Virus record (IMG/VR): IMGVR_UViG_3300035180_000393
Location: 1-24,868 of that record
Direction: 5' to 3' (one strand)
Origin: a virus
DNA length: 24,868 nt
Shown: positions 7,696-15,815 of the stretch, one piece after another
Numbering within the stretch: position 1 is the stretch's first letter
Layout: each line of letters opens with the position of its first letter
Notes under the pieces: generated by a model
Database searches by the model: none
Seen by the model: the letters and a program-made list of their open reading frames with translations, nothing else
What the model was told of the DNA's origin: nothing
Program-made: the position numbers and the translations under genes

Positions 7696-10600
7696 TTATA
7701 AATTCCTTTGCATTGCGCGCTGCATGGACATTCCCGTTGCCGACGCAAGTTGCATCATTGTTTGGCTGGATTGTGGCTGGTCAAAGTTAAAATTCAAATG
7801 CTGTACCACATTGCCTGCGCCCTGTGACTTTGGATTATTGTACGCTGCTGGGACGATCTTTTCACCCTTGTGTATCATGGCGACCATATCGTTTGGCACG
7901 TAGTCAGTTCCTACGTCAAAACTTAACAAGCTACTAAACCATGAGCCTATGCCAGACAACGCTGATGATGTTCCTGCGTCCTGTGCAGCGAGCATTGCAG
8001 TTTGTTCAGAACCCGCTATCGTTCCGTATGTTGACGCAGTTCCTCCGCCGCCAAATATAGAACCTAATACCTGCGACATCCACCCACCACCTTGGCCTCC
8101 GCCATTGCTTCCAGCATTAAATATTGCATCTGTTAATTTTTGCGCCATCATCTTAGAAATCATCTGCGCAAAGTTGTCTGCTATGCTCTTGAAAAGATCA
8201 GCGAATGATTGTTTAAGCGTCTTTGTGTTTGTCAGTAGTCCATTAAAAAACCCACCAAACGCGCTTTGCATGTTGTTTTTTACTTCAAGTGCGGTTGCGT
8301 TTAATGCCAACATGTCTGACTGTGCAGCAGATATTTTCCCCTCTGAAAACGACTTATCGGTTTCATTTGTCGCATATTTGCTTGCGCTATCCAATAACGG
8401 GATCATCTGCGCCGCCGCTTCTCGCCTAATTTCTATTTGTTTATTTGCGGCTTCTGTTGCGGTGATGGTTCCCGCCTTAATAGCATATCCTAATTTCTTT
8501 TCAGATTCAGTCAGCGCGTCCTCGATAACCTTTACCTTAGCCATTGCCTCGGCATATTGCAGGTGCGCAATTTTTAGCTTGGTCAGGTCGTCGTTTTTCT
8601 GAGCTGCGGATGCGTAACCGTTAGCACGCAAGTCCGCTGATTTTGCGTCGCCTTGTTTTTGCGTGTCTGATATTACGGCTGCGGTATCATCACCGCCAGT
8701 CAATTTCATGTAATCTCGGTCTATCCCCTCGATGTCTTTTGCGAGAGATGCAAAATGCTTTAATTCTTCGTCAGCCTGAGCATTGAAACGCGCAATATCA
8801 TTCAGACTGTCGGAAATTGGTTTTTTTGGCTTTGGTATTTTTGTGTGGGGCGAACCGCCGCCAGTAGACCCCGACGGCTTAAAGAACTTTGCCTTAGGCG
8901 TATCGCTACCCCATCCATCAGTTACACCAAAATCAGATTCAATCGGCTGATTTTTGTAATGATTTGACTTCATCTGCTGGAATTTTGCATCTTCACCAGC
9001 GTTTAGGTCTGAGCTGTAAGTCAGCATAAACAAGCCAGATAATGCGCGGGTTGCTAATAACACCTTCCCAGCCAACGCTACCGCTGCCGCCCCAATTCCG
9101 CCTAACGATTCCACGTACATTGCCCCAGCAATAATTGACGTTCTACCTCCAGCCAATAATGCGCCAGAAGCCGCCGCTATATTTTCAGCCAAAGTTATGC
9201 CAAATAACTTAGCCAGGCTTGTGATTGCCAAAACAACACCCGCAATGGCTGCTGTCCATGTGGCTATCGCGGTTAAAAATTGGTGGTCTTTTGCAAAGTC
9301 AGAAATATTGCCGATCAGATTTGCAATGCCGTTAACTAGATTTGTTATGGCTGGCAATATTGAAGTGCCGATACTGTTAGCAAGATTAGCCAGTGACGCG
9401 TGGAATTCGTCCCATGCCGCCTTTGCCGTCTTGATGTTATTTGCTCTCTGTGCCGTATTGTCCAGGGTGTTGTTAATAATGGCGGCGTCTTTATTTACAA
9501 GATTCTGCTGCGTCGCCATAATTGACGCTATGTTTGCCGCATTGCGATTGCCAAACATGTGCGCCAGTACGCCGTTTACCTGTTCGGTATTGCTGGTATC
9601 TACCCCGCTGTTTTTAAGCGCTGGAACTAGATATTGCTGCACCCATTCGTTAGGGTTACGCATGAATAAATCGGCGCCAGCCACGCCGCCAGCTTGAACG
9701 CCCTTCAGCGAGCCTACCTTGTTAAAAATTACCTTGGATGGGTCAAGCAACCCCATCTTATCCCACTGGATCAGCGCACTTTGCTTGATTACGCCGCCAA
9801 CAATTGCCTGCTGTAACGATGTGAGCGCGGTACCAACCTGCCCTCCCGTTCCGCCGCCTGCCATTGTGCGCTCTATCAGCGACGCAAAGACGGGCATGAA
9901 GCTATCTTCCATCGTCAGGCCAAGCCCGCCTTTTGCGTAGTTTATGTTACCAAGTAATTGTGATGGACCGACTCGGCCTTGTGTCGCTGCGGTAATCTTA
10001 CTGAACATGTCCAGCTCTGCCTGCATCTTTGCTGGGTCAGTAGTTACGCCCCGCTGTTCCAGCGCCTTCGCCAGTAACAGCATGTCGCGGTCAGTAAACG
10101 TCTGACCTGTTGGCAACGCGGCTTTCATGTTATATACAGCCTGCGCAAACGGCGTCATCATCTGCACGGCATGGTCAACCGAACCCGTCGCGTTCACCAA
10201 GTCGATACCCATCGACAATGTCTGTTCACGACTAAATTGCGGTGTTGATTTTGCAGTCGCATCTGCCGCGTTCATTAACTGATTCGCACCATCTCCGCCT
10301 AAGTTCAGGTTTTTTAGCCGTGTTTGTGTTGACTGATAGTTGGCTGATTCTTCTATTGACGCGGCAAGGCCTTTTTTAACTTCAAACGCTGCCCATAACC
10401 CAGCCATGCCTTTTAATGATGTGGAAAGCCCATCTACCTTTGCCGTGGTATTATCAACCGCAGCGCCAGCCTCCGCCATTTTCCCCGCAGCGCCTAGCAT
10501 CTGATTACCAGCCATTGAAGCGGCTCCGCCAAGTTCGACGAATGACGCTGCTGATGAGGATAACTTACTGCTGATAGCGGCCAAACCGTCAGCCAGTGCA

Positions 10601-10809
10601 AGCACAGACTTTTCCAGCGCAGACATTCCGCCGCTTGACGCTTCGGCTTTGGTTCCGATATTGCTGAGTTGCGTACCAAGCCCAGTTAGTTTGCTGTTAA
10701 GCGTACCAACTGCCGATTCCATCCCTGCCAACTTATCAATAAATGCCTGCAATGGTGCTGTGGCGCCATCAGACAGCGTAAGCACCATTTTTACAGACAT
10801 TTCAGACAT
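7696..10809 (-). CDS. Tail tape measure protein
   Basis: A 1037-residue tape measure protein that sets tail length and is ejected ahead of the DNA. The N-terminal 130 residues are Ala/Ser/Leu-rich helix with coiled-coil character. Residues ~130-450 form the usual conserved domain (QFSREQTLSMGIDLVNATG, GQTFTDRDMLLLAKALEQRG). Hydrophobic segments occur at ~480-540 and ~545-597, which could insert in the membrane. Residues ~670-900 are charged helix. Near the end, FDVGTDYVPNDMVAMIHKGE is the typical C-terminal motif of this tape-measure class. At about 0.15 nm per residue the tail would be roughly 150 nm. It starts 2 bases after the stop of the frameshifted chaperone product. No lytic transglycosylase or peptidase domain is visible. 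Confidence 0.93.
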   Translation of the reverse strand: MSEMSVKMVLTLSDGATAPLQAFIDKLAGMESAVGTLNSKLTGLGTQLSNIGTKAEASSGGMSALEKSVLALADGLAAISSKLSSSAASFVELGGAASMAGNQMLGAAGKMAEAGAAVDNTTAKVDGLSTSLKGMAGLWAAFEVKKGLAASIEESANYQSTQTRLKNLNLGGDGANQLMNAADATAKSTPQFSREQTLSMGIDLVNATGSVDHAVQMMTPFAQAVYNMKAALPTGQTFTDRDMLLLAKALEQRGVTTDPAKMQAELDMFSKITAATQGRVGPSQLLGNINYAKGGLGLTMEDSFMPVFASLIERTMAGGGTGGQVGTALTSLQQAIVGGVIKQSALIQWDKMGLLDPSKVIFNKVGSLKGVQAGGVAGADLFMRNPNEWVQQYLVPALKNSGVDTSNTEQVNGVLAHMFGNRNAANIASIMATQQNLVNKDAAIINNTLDNTAQRANNIKTAKAAWDEFHASLANLANSIGTSILPAITNLVNGIANLIGNISDFAKDHQFLTAIATWTAAIAGVVLAITSLAKLFGITLAENIAAASGALLAGGRTSIIAGAMYVESLGGIGAAAVALAGKVLLATRALSGLFMLTYSSDLNAGEDAKFQQMKSNHYKNQPIESDFGVTDGWGSDTPKAKFFKPSGSTGGGSPHTKIPKPKKPISDSLNDIARFNAQADEELKHFASLAKDIEGIDRDYMKLTGGDDTAAVISDTQKQGDAKSADLRANGYASAAQKNDDLTKLKIAHLQYAEAMAKVKVIEDALTESEKKLGYAIKAGTITATEAANKQIEIRREAAAQMIPLLDSASKYATNETDKSFSEGKISAAQSDMLALNATALEVKNNMQSAFGGFFNGLLTNTKTLKQSFADLFKSIADNFAQMISKMMAQKLTDAIFNAGSNGGGQGGGWMSQVLGSIFGGGGTASTYGTIAGSEQTAMLAAQDAGTSSALSGIGSWFSSLLSFDVGTDYVPNDMVAMIHKGEKIVPAAYNNPKSQGAGNVVQHLNFNFDQPQSSQTMMQLASATGMSMQRAMQRNL

Positions 10810-10811
10810 AA

Positions 10812-11431
10812 CTACCTCATTAATTCATTAATTGCGTTACTAAAATCATCAGCCTCACCCCAGACAGCAAGACGGGTTAAATTTGCCCGTTGTGCTGCTG
10901 TGGTGCGCTCTTTACGTTGTATTGCTGCTAGATAAACCTTGATTTGGCCTAGGGTATAGGAGTCAATATCACTTCTTCTATGGCCGCCTGCGACAAGCTC
11001 GCTGATGATGTATCCCCATCCGACGGATTCGTTGGATTCCCCGACAACATCGGCAGAATCCGTTTTACGAAAAAATCAGAATTTACCTCGATTATTGCCT
11101 TGGTCAGCTCAATTCCTTCATCTAACGCTATCGTGTCTAACCAGTCACGCGGTTTGCCAGTTGAAAATGCGACCAAGCTGAGTAATTCCTCTCCGCCAAT
11201 ACCCATGATTTCAACGATACGCGCCATCCAGTCGCTTGCGATTGACAGGGTGGCTTTACCGTCCACGGTTGCCATTTGCAGTAAACCACCGTCAGACAGT
11301 GCTTTTAGTATCGGGTAGGCTAGTTTGGATACTTTGGCTATTTGCCCGAAGGCATACGGCTTGATAACAAGACTTTCGCCCTGCACCGTTACCGTTTTGC
11401 CTTCTGGGTATAGGATGTCAATATCACTCAT
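10812..11431 (-). CDS. Tail assembly chaperone, -1 frameshift product (G-T type fusion)
   Basis: Reading starts at ATG 11431, follows frame 0 to codon 121, then shifts -1 on TTTTTTC (11075-11069) and continues from base 11069 for 85 codons to TAG at 10814-10812, giving 206 residues. The -1 frame opens right after a TGA, two codons before the heptamer. Its product reads as a real protein, with VGWGYIISELVAGGHRR, DSYTLGQIKVYLAAIQRK and WGEADDFSNAINELMR. That segment fills the otherwise empty 139 bases before the tape measure gene and stops 2 bases from its start. Long-tailed phages commonly make such a fusion at a low ratio to help assemble the tape measure with tube subunits. The frameshift is inferred from sequence alone but every expected element is present. 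Confidence 0.88.
10949..11431 (-). CDS. Tail assembly chaperone, unshifted product (G type)
   Basis: A 160-residue protein starting at ATG 11431, 3 bases after the tail tube stop. It opens with MSDIDILYPEGKTVTVQGES and VIKPYAFGQIAKVSKLAYP, a pattern of short beta strands then helices seen in tail chaperones that follow the tail tube gene. Residues 122-160 (from the slippery site on) are low in structure, as expected where the alternative frame carries the functional sequence. Position between tail tube and tape measure is diagnostic. It shares its first 121 residues with the longer frameshift product. Confidence 0.85.
   Translation of the reverse strand: MSDIDILYPEGKTVTVQGESLVIKPYAFGQIAKVSKLAYPILKALSDGGLLQMATVDGKATLSIASDWMARIVEIMGIGGEELLSLVAFSTGKPRDWLDTIALDEGIELTKAIIEVNSDFFVKRILPMLSGNPTNPSDGDTSSASLSQAAIEEVILTPIP
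11034..11075 (-). promoter_or_regulatory. -1 ribosomal frameshift signal (slippery heptamer and downstream hairpin)
   Basis: Bases 11075-11069 read T TTT TTC in the chaperone frame (codons 119-121, GAT TTT TTC), an exact X XXY YYZ site of the kind used in P2-like phages. After a 7-base spacer (GTAAAAC) comes a stem-loop: GGATTC (11061-11056) pairs with GAATCC (11039-11034), enclosing a second stem CCGA/TCGG around TGTTG. Spacer length and stem position fit a stimulatory structure. The -1 frame has a stop just upstream and is open for 85 codons downstream. Confidence 0.85.
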
Positions 11432-11434
11432 TTA

Positions 11435-12484
11435 TTAAGCCTTGGCGATGTTGAAGAATTGAGAATAAGGAGCCGATGCGCTAGGCAATGACTTTGTAGT
11501 GTCTTGCAAGAACATACCGTCTAGTTCAAAGTTGTTCGACTTGTTGCCTATAAAAGCCAGCATTTTAGCCATGTCTAAACCGACCTGATATGCAGTAACT
11601 ATGACAGGCTGACTGTTTACTACGTTAATACCTTGGAATCGAACGGTAAAATACTGAATGCCAGTCGTAAACGCCTCTACCTTACCAGTATAAGCTGCAT
11701 AACTGTACGCACTTGTAATACTTACGCCACCAGACCCAGCAGGTGCAACGCCGAATGTGTTGTTAAATGCGGGAACTAACAATGAACCAGACGTTATGGT
11801 TATAGAGCCGTTGGTCAAGTCTGCGGTGTAGTCAGTGCCTAAAACTAAGTTTGCCGCGCCCATATTTACTTGGAATGTCGCGCCAGTGCCGCCTGTAGCG
11901 GATGCAGTTGGTGAAACATAACCCGAACCCGCTGCGGTAATATAAGCGCCAACAATCACACCTGCTGAGTTAGTGACCGCATAGCCTGCCGCGCCAGTAC
12001 CAGGTGAACCTGCTAATGTCAGCGGTATCTGTGAACTTGCTGCATACCCAGTGCCGCCCGTCAGAACTGCAACTGATGCTAGAGTACCCGTTACACCAGC
12101 TAGTTTAACTACGACAGATGAAACGCCCATGTTAGCTAATGGCACTAGGCTGTTGTTGTAAGCTGTGGTGATTTCAGCGGCTACCGTGCCAGCAGCTACC
12201 GCGCCAGTATCAGTACCCCATAACGCTGCTTGCAGCACGTTCTTGCTGAAATACTTAGCGTTCATTTTAAGTTTTACGTCAGTACCAGTCGGAATGTGCG
12301 CGGCGGTCATCATTAAGCCAGATTGCGACTCTTTCACATCGTCGAATTTTTGCGTAGGTGACAACTCATACTTATCGGTGTCACCTAGCGCAATAAAGCC
12401 ACCTATAGCCGAACCGTTTAATGCACGTTTTTGTAAAAATACTGAGCCTTGACCCATGAAATAAGCGTTATCGTTAAAAGCCAT
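11435..12484 (-). CDS. Major tail tube protein with Gly-rich inserted repeats
   Basis: A 349-residue protein placed where the tail tube gene belongs: after the tail terminator and before the chaperones. Its start (MAFNDNAYFMGQGSVFLQKR, then IALGDTDKYELSPTQKFDDV) and C-terminus (FTTGIQYFTVRFQGINVVNS, then LAFIGNKSNNFELDGMFLQD) look like the two halves of a tube beta-sandwich. Residues ~133-207 hold two Gly-rich repeats of the type TGGTGYA.....GT.GTGAA. and AAGSGYVSPTASATGGTGAT, widely found in phage surface domains. Residues 215-240 are a normal tail-protein loop (LGTDYTADLTNGSITI). A strong ribosome site (AGGAG) precedes ATG 12484, and a terminator-like hairpin stands just upstream. High expression is expected. 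Similarity is by pattern and synteny. Confidence 0.85.
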   Translation of the reverse strand: MAFNDNAYFMGQGSVFLQKRALNGSAIGGFIALGDTDKYELSPTQKFDDVKESQSGLMMTAAHIPTGTDVKLKMNAKYFSKNVLQAALWGTDTGAVAAGTVAAEITTAYNNSLVPLANMGVSSVVVKLAGVTGTLASVAVLTGGTGYAASSQIPLTLAGSPGTGAAGYAVTNSAGVIVGAYITAAGSGYVSPTASATGGTGATFQVNMGAANLVLGTDYTADLTNGSITITSGSLLVPAFNNTFGVAPAGSGGVSITSAYSYAAYTGKVEAFTTGIQYFTVRFQGINVVNSQPVIVTAYQVGLDMAKMLAFIGNKSNNFELDGMFLQDTTKSLPSASAPYSQFFNIAKA

Positions 12485-12511
12485 TTGTTTCTCCTAGTTA
12501 AGTGCAGGCGT

Positions 12512-12533
12512 AAAAAACCCGCACTTGGCGGGT
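12512..12533 (-). terminator. Intrinsic terminator-like hairpin upstream of the tail tube gene
   Basis: On the minus strand ACCCGC (12533-12528) pairs with GCGGGT (12522-12517) around a 5-base loop and is followed at once by six T (12517-12512). This is a textbook intrinsic terminator. It lies after the tail terminator gene stop (12545) and only 28 bases before the tail tube start (12484), inside the late operon, so it is probably read through in part or overcome by antitermination. Confidence 0.85.
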
Positions 12534-12544
12534 CGTGGAAAGTG

Positions 12545-12961
12545 TTAAATAAATCCTACTAAACTATATCGCTGTTCGTAAGCCAGCCTGTCGGGGTTAA
12601 TAAGTGCCAATTTTTGCCCCTCATATCGCCATCTAGTGCCTGATGTTGATTGCTGGCCTCTGATAGCTTTAACCGTAGATTCAATTAGCGGTAACTGATT
12701 TGCTATCAGATCAGATTGGTTGATATACGGAACGTAAATCATTACCACGTAAGTGGTATGCACGGCTTGACCTGCTGGGTTGCTTCCAGTTTCCGCGTCC
12801 TGAGGCTTATCGTCAGCTAAAATAACCCACGCACTAGGCAATGGGATTCGTGACATTGCTGGGTCAGGCGCGCGTCCACCCACTGCAAGGCCGCTGGTGT
12901 TTACCAGTGATGGTACTGTTTCAAGTAACGCCAGCAGGTTTTGTGCGTTCTCTGCGTACAT
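12545..12961 (-). CDS. Tail terminator / tail completion protein
   Basis: A 138-residue protein located between the neck proteins and the tail tube gene, the position of the tail terminator in siphophages. The N-terminus MYAENAQNLLALLETVPSLV is an amphipathic helix, followed by SAWVILADDKPQDA and YVVMIYVPYINQ strands and a C-terminal SLVGFI end. This alpha/beta pattern (helix, strands, long helix at ~85-102, strands) fits the lambda U/Gp37-like terminator fold. It caps the tube once it reaches length and joins it to the head. Its ATG overlaps the stop of the 54-residue gene (TAATG). Assignment is mainly by synteny and fold pattern. Confidence 0.7.
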   Translation of the reverse strand: MYAENAQNLLALLETVPSLVNTSGLAVGGRAPDPAMSRIPLPSAWVILADDKPQDAETGSNPAGQAVHTTYVVMIYVPYINQSDLIANQLPLIESTVKAIRGQQSTSGTRWRYEGQKLALINPDRLAYEQRYSLVGFI

Positions 12962-13125
12962 TATTCAGTCTTTGATTCGTCGATTACTTCACGGGATTTA
13001 ACCTTGTCGGCTATCTTTACGCCTGTAAGAAATTCAGCGGTTTCATCATCTAATTCGACGGTCTGCCCTGCGTAATACTGTATATCACCCTGCTTATGGT
13101 CTTTCTCTAATGTCACTAATCTCAT
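12961..13125 (-). CDS. 54-residue phage protein of head-tail region
   Basis: A short reading frame from ATG 13125 to TAA 12963-12961, 54 codons. The product starts MRLVTLEKDHKQGDIQYYAG and has YAGQTVELDDETAEFL, the recurrent x-G-x-x-V-E-L-D motif of small phage proteins encoded between head and tail genes; the end is Lys/Glu-rich. It overlaps the upstream gene by 4 bases (ATGA) and the downstream one by 1 (TAATG), so it fills the gap exactly and must be translated in a coupled way. Function unknown; an SH3-like small barrel that assists assembly is possible. Confidence 0.85.
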   Translation of the reverse strand: MRLVTLEKDHKQGDIQYYAGQTVELDDETAEFLTGVKIADKVKSREVIDESKTE

Positions 13126-13559
13126 AATAAAGTACCTTTCTCGATAAAAAACACGGCTAATCTCTCAGTCGTCGCCATTTCGCCAGGTGTCCATCCTAAG
13201 AATGGGCGCGCTGGCATATCCCACGTTCCGTTTTGCAAATCAGTGGCGTAGACTAAATCTGTGCCAACTTCAAAGCCGTGTATTGTGCTTACAGCGTTAA
13301 TAGAATTTAACAATGTTCCAGTATCTAGTAACAGACCTAAGCTCTCGTTACCTTTGGCTATCCGCTCCTTGCGCCTCTGGTTGCTCCATGGCGCCCACGG
13401 ATTTGCTTCTGGTGACGACTTTGTATCAGTGATGCGCGCCTTAGCCATATCTCGCTCAAACTCGCCCATCATTGCCATAAACGGCGACATGTCGGCTGTT
13501 CGCGACGCGATCGCCTGCAAACCCTCTATCGCTTGGGCGAAATCAGCCGTTATGCTCAT
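13122..13559 (-). CDS. Phage virion morphogenesis / tail completion protein (gpS-like)
   Basis: A 145-residue protein of the P2 gpS/Mu gpG type (phage virion morphogenesis family). Diagnostic segments are PWAPWSNQRRKERIAKG (residues ~53-69), where substrate-like RWAPL.....R......G is conserved, the LLLDTGTLLNSINAV segment (75-89), the EVGTDLVYATDLQNGT strand region and the MPARPFLGWTPGE motif (~115-127). Members join the tail to the head or complete the tail. Gene order (coat, connector, this, terminator) agrees. Start overlaps the previous stop by 4 bases and the next gene begins within its stop. Confidence 0.88.
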   Translation of the reverse strand: MSITADFAQAIEGLQAIASRTADMSPFMAMMGEFERDMAKARITDTKSSPEANPWAPWSNQRRKERIAKGNESLGLLLDTGTLLNSINAVSTIHGFEVGTDLVYATDLQNGTWDMPARPFLGWTPGEMATTERLAVFFIEKGTLL

Positions 13560-14197
13560 GGCTTTTCATTGTGGGCTATGCAGATATAACCAAACGATGT
13601 TAGGTTAGGCACGTCTATCACGTAGTTAACGCCATTCTCGTCAGTAATTAAATCGTTCTTGCGTATGTCGGCTACGCCGCGAGTGTTGATGTAAAACAAC
13701 CAGTTGGGCTGGCCTGTTTTAGTATCTGACGGCGCTGGGAAGCTGGTAGGGCTTGATTCCTTGTCGCGCTTGTTACCCATAAAGCATGGCAGGTTGGTCG
13801 CGATAACGGTCTGCGTAGGCTCTAATGGCGCTACTGTTGTATATCCTGCGCGGCTGATGCTAATAGTTCGGTTGCACTGTATAGCGGGGATAGGCAATAG
13901 TGGCTGTAAATCCGCGATGTAATACGTTCCAGAAACGCCGACTAGCCAGTCTCCTGCCTGCATCTGTGTTGCATCAACTATCGCCGTCCAGTCAGGCACC
14001 TCTGGCTTATTATAGCTGCTTAATCTGTAAGTTGAACTTGGCGCAAATACTGAATTGATTGACGCAATAACCATATTACCTACGGCTATAGGGTTAATCA
14101 TTGATGATGAGCGATATACTGCAAAAGCATACCCAGCGTGCAATGCAGACTTGCCGAATCCTTTATATATACGGCTTTGTAGCGTTGCTGCGTCCAT
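13556..14197 (-). CDS. Putative head-tail joining (stopper) protein
   Basis: A 213-residue protein without obvious family marks. Residues 1-40 (RIYKGFGKSALHAGYAFAVY) look like an N-terminal helix and strand; ~55-110 are beta-rich (STYRLSSYNKPEVPDWTAIV, GDWLVGVSGTYYIADLQPLL) and the C-terminus ends in YVIDVPNLTSFGYICIAHNE. The strand-loop layout with a conserved-looking 'gD.lvg..GtYYIA' segment fits small-barrel head-closure proteins. It overlaps the next gene by 4 bases and the preceding one by 1. Its place between the connector gene and the gpS-like gene is where siphophages encode the stopper. Exact role is inference from position. Confidence 0.6.
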   Translation of the reverse strand: MDAATLQSRIYKGFGKSALHAGYAFAVYRSSSMINPIAVGNMVIASINSVFAPSSTYRLSSYNKPEVPDWTAIVDATQMQAGDWLVGVSGTYYIADLQPLLPIPAIQCNRTISISRAGYTTVAPLEPTQTVIATNLPCFMGNKRDKESSPTSFPAPSDTKTGQPNWLFYINTRGVADIRKNDLITDENGVNYVIDVPNLTSFGYICIAHNEKP

Positions 14198-14598
14198 TAG
14201 CCGCGCACCAGTGATGCTTGCGAACCGCTACCAAAACCTGCGCCAGCAGGAAATCCGATAAATCCACATAGACGCATACGCCACGAATCAAACAGGCGAT
14301 CACGGTCTGCTTGCTCGTTCTTGTTGTGCGTCCATACCGCGGCTTGGTCTGTATCTAAGTTATCTGATACGCCAATAATCGCCGCTTCAAGCGTGGATAA
14401 GTTATTTAGGTACACGTTTATAAGCGTGTTTTCTTCCTCCGCCGTAAGGTTATGTAGTCGCGTGTACAGTGACATCGTAACCATACCGAACCGACCATAC
14501 ACAATATCATTGTTGTCGCTTAACGTGATGGTCGTGCCTACGACCGCATACCCCATCCATCTGCGCGTGTCTGATAATTGCTGTGCTGTGAGCGCCAT
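14197..14598 (-). CDS. Putative head-tail connector (adaptor) protein
   Basis: A 133-residue, mainly helical protein encoded directly after the coat gene. Residues 4-14 (TAQQLSDTRRWMG) start a helix, ~48-90 contain a long helix (TAEEENTLINVYLNNLSTLE), and ~95-118 another (NKNEQADRDRLFDSWRMRLC), followed by a Gly-rich tail (FPAGAGFGSGSQ). The size, helical content and place match adaptor proteins that dock beneath the portal. A head-completion role is inferred from synteny; no family motif is certain. A ribosome site AAGGAT lies before ATG 14598. A strong hairpin separates it from the coat gene. Confidence 0.6.
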   Translation of the reverse strand: MALTAQQLSDTRRWMGYAVVGTTITLSDNNDIVYGRFGMVTMSLYTRLHNLTAEEENTLINVYLNNLSTLEAAIIGVSDNLDTDQAAVWTHNKNEQADRDRLFDSWRMRLCGFIGFPAGAGFGSGSQASLVRG

Positions 14599-14621
14599 TG
14601 TTTATCCTTAACTATTACACG

Positions 14622-14646
14622 GCAGCGCACCGAAGTGATGCGCTGC
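14622..14646 (-). other. Stable hairpin between coat and connector genes
   Basis: On the minus strand GCAGCGCA (14646-14639) can pair with TGCGCTGC (14629-14622), or GCAGCG pairs with CGCTGC and an inner CAC-TTCG-GTG stem carries a UUCG tetraloop. It begins 6 bases after the coat stop. No T-run follows, so it is not an intrinsic terminator. It may stabilise the 3' end of a processed coat transcript or block decay. Confidence 0.6.
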
Positions 14647-14652
14647 GATTTA

Positions 14653-15798
14653 CTAGCTAATCAACAAAGCGCAATGCTCAGGCTTGACCATTGCAGTACC
14701 CCATGCGCACGAAATCTCGTATTGCATTTGACGATACTGCGCATACGCCGCAATTTCAAACATCAGGCCAGAACGCTCATCAATTACAGTGGTGCGATCA
14801 ACGGCCATATCACCGCCATCAGGCAATGCAGGCAAGCGTTGCGCCAGCACGATAGCAGAACGCGCAAACGCCATGCTGCGGTTAGACGATGCCAGAATAG
14901 TGACTGCCTTGGTTGCGGCTGACATCGCTTTTTGCAAGCCAGGTGCCGCGATAACAAGAGTGCCAGGCGCAGCGATACCAGTTGCAACAACATACTGATT
15001 TGTGTCGCCTGCAAACGTCACGATGTCACCAGCCAAAATAGTACCTGAGCCTGTAATCAACGGGATGGATGTAGTTCCGACAGCGAAACCAGCTGCGGTT
15101 GTGGTGTAAGCTGTACCAGTACCAACGGCAGGGGTTTGAACCACTTGCGCAGACTCGCGAATTGCAAATCCGTGTATATCTAGCAACATACCCTGACGCA
15201 GCATGGATACATCAGCGGCTTCGTTTGCTTTGGTCAGTTGTGTCAGTGTACGCATCGCAGCGCCAGAAGATGTGTCAATAATCATCTGCAAGTCAGACAT
15301 CGGCGCACCGTTATCGGACAGGATTTTGCGCACGTTTGCTGGGTCTTTCAAGTTGGTCGCAAACAATGGCGTTGCTGGTGATCCAGACGCACGGGATGCC
15401 AAAGACTGTAACGCGCCCAAGTCAACCTCGATAAGATTGCACAATGTACGGATTGCTTGTGCCACCTGATTGCGCTGGATATTTTTTTGACCTGCGCCGT
15501 TGTTATTCAGTCCGCGTGTTTCCTCACCGTTCCAGCGGATAGGCACGCGCATTGCCTTGGAGATGGTCAGCGGCACTTGACCAATGGTTTGGTCGCCATC
15601 GTTCGGAGGTGTTACTGCTGGGGTGATATTTGATGCAGTTGAAGCTGGTGCTACGAAGCTGCGTACTACCTGACCGACTGCTGCACGCTCATATTTTGCG
15701 TCGCGGGTAACGGCTGGGATGAAGCCAACCAGCTCACGAGAAACAGTATCAAGCGATGAGTAAACGTCTGCTACAAGACTGGTGAATGTATTTGACAT
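14653..15798 (-). CDS. Major capsid protein (P22 coat-like, HK97 fold)
   Basis: A 381-residue coat protein. The N-terminus (SLVADVYSSLDTVSRELVGF, then VTRDAKYERAAVGQVVRSFV) and the segments VAQAIRTLCNLIEVDLGAL and GQMLLDIHGFAIRES-like stretch (residues ~205-220) are typical of the P22 gp5-type HK97-fold proteins. Residues ~235-310 hold a beta-rich insertion (GTILAGDIVTFAGDTNQYVV) like the P22 insertion domain. The C-terminus VIDERSGLMFEIAAYAQYRQ, then CAWGTAMVKPEHCALL, is also family-like. It lies just after the scaffold gene, as in P22-type modules. Its two flanking hairpins suggest mRNA control. Confidence 0.92.
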   Translation of the reverse strand: MSNTFTSLVADVYSSLDTVSRELVGFIPAVTRDAKYERAAVGQVVRSFVAPASTASNITPAVTPPNDGDQTIGQVPLTISKAMRVPIRWNGEETRGLNNNGAGQKNIQRNQVAQAIRTLCNLIEVDLGALQSLASRASGSPATPLFATNLKDPANVRKILSDNGAPMSDLQMIIDTSSGAAMRTLTQLTKANEAADVSMLRQGMLLDIHGFAIRESAQVVQTPAVGTGTAYTTTAAGFAVGTTSIPLITGSGTILAGDIVTFAGDTNQYVVATGIAAPGTLVIAAPGLQKAMSAATKAVTILASSNRSMAFARSAIVLAQRLPALPDGGDMAVDRTTVIDERSGLMFEIAAYAQYRQMQYEISCAWGTAMVKPEHCALLIS

Positions 15799-15815
15799 GG
15801 TTTAAAGCCTTTCTA

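Noticed and set aside
7949-8602. 217-codon plus-strand open frame opposite the tape measure gene
   Set aside because: It is an antisense shadow of the tape measure gene; no ribosome site, Cys/Ala-rich low-information composition, and the opposite strand is a clear gene.
11034-11043. Alternative slippery site GGGGAAT in the chaperone gene
   Set aside because: Re-pairing in the A site is poor (GAA against AAT), whereas TTTTTTC just upstream is a perfect heptamer with a hairpin at the right spacing.
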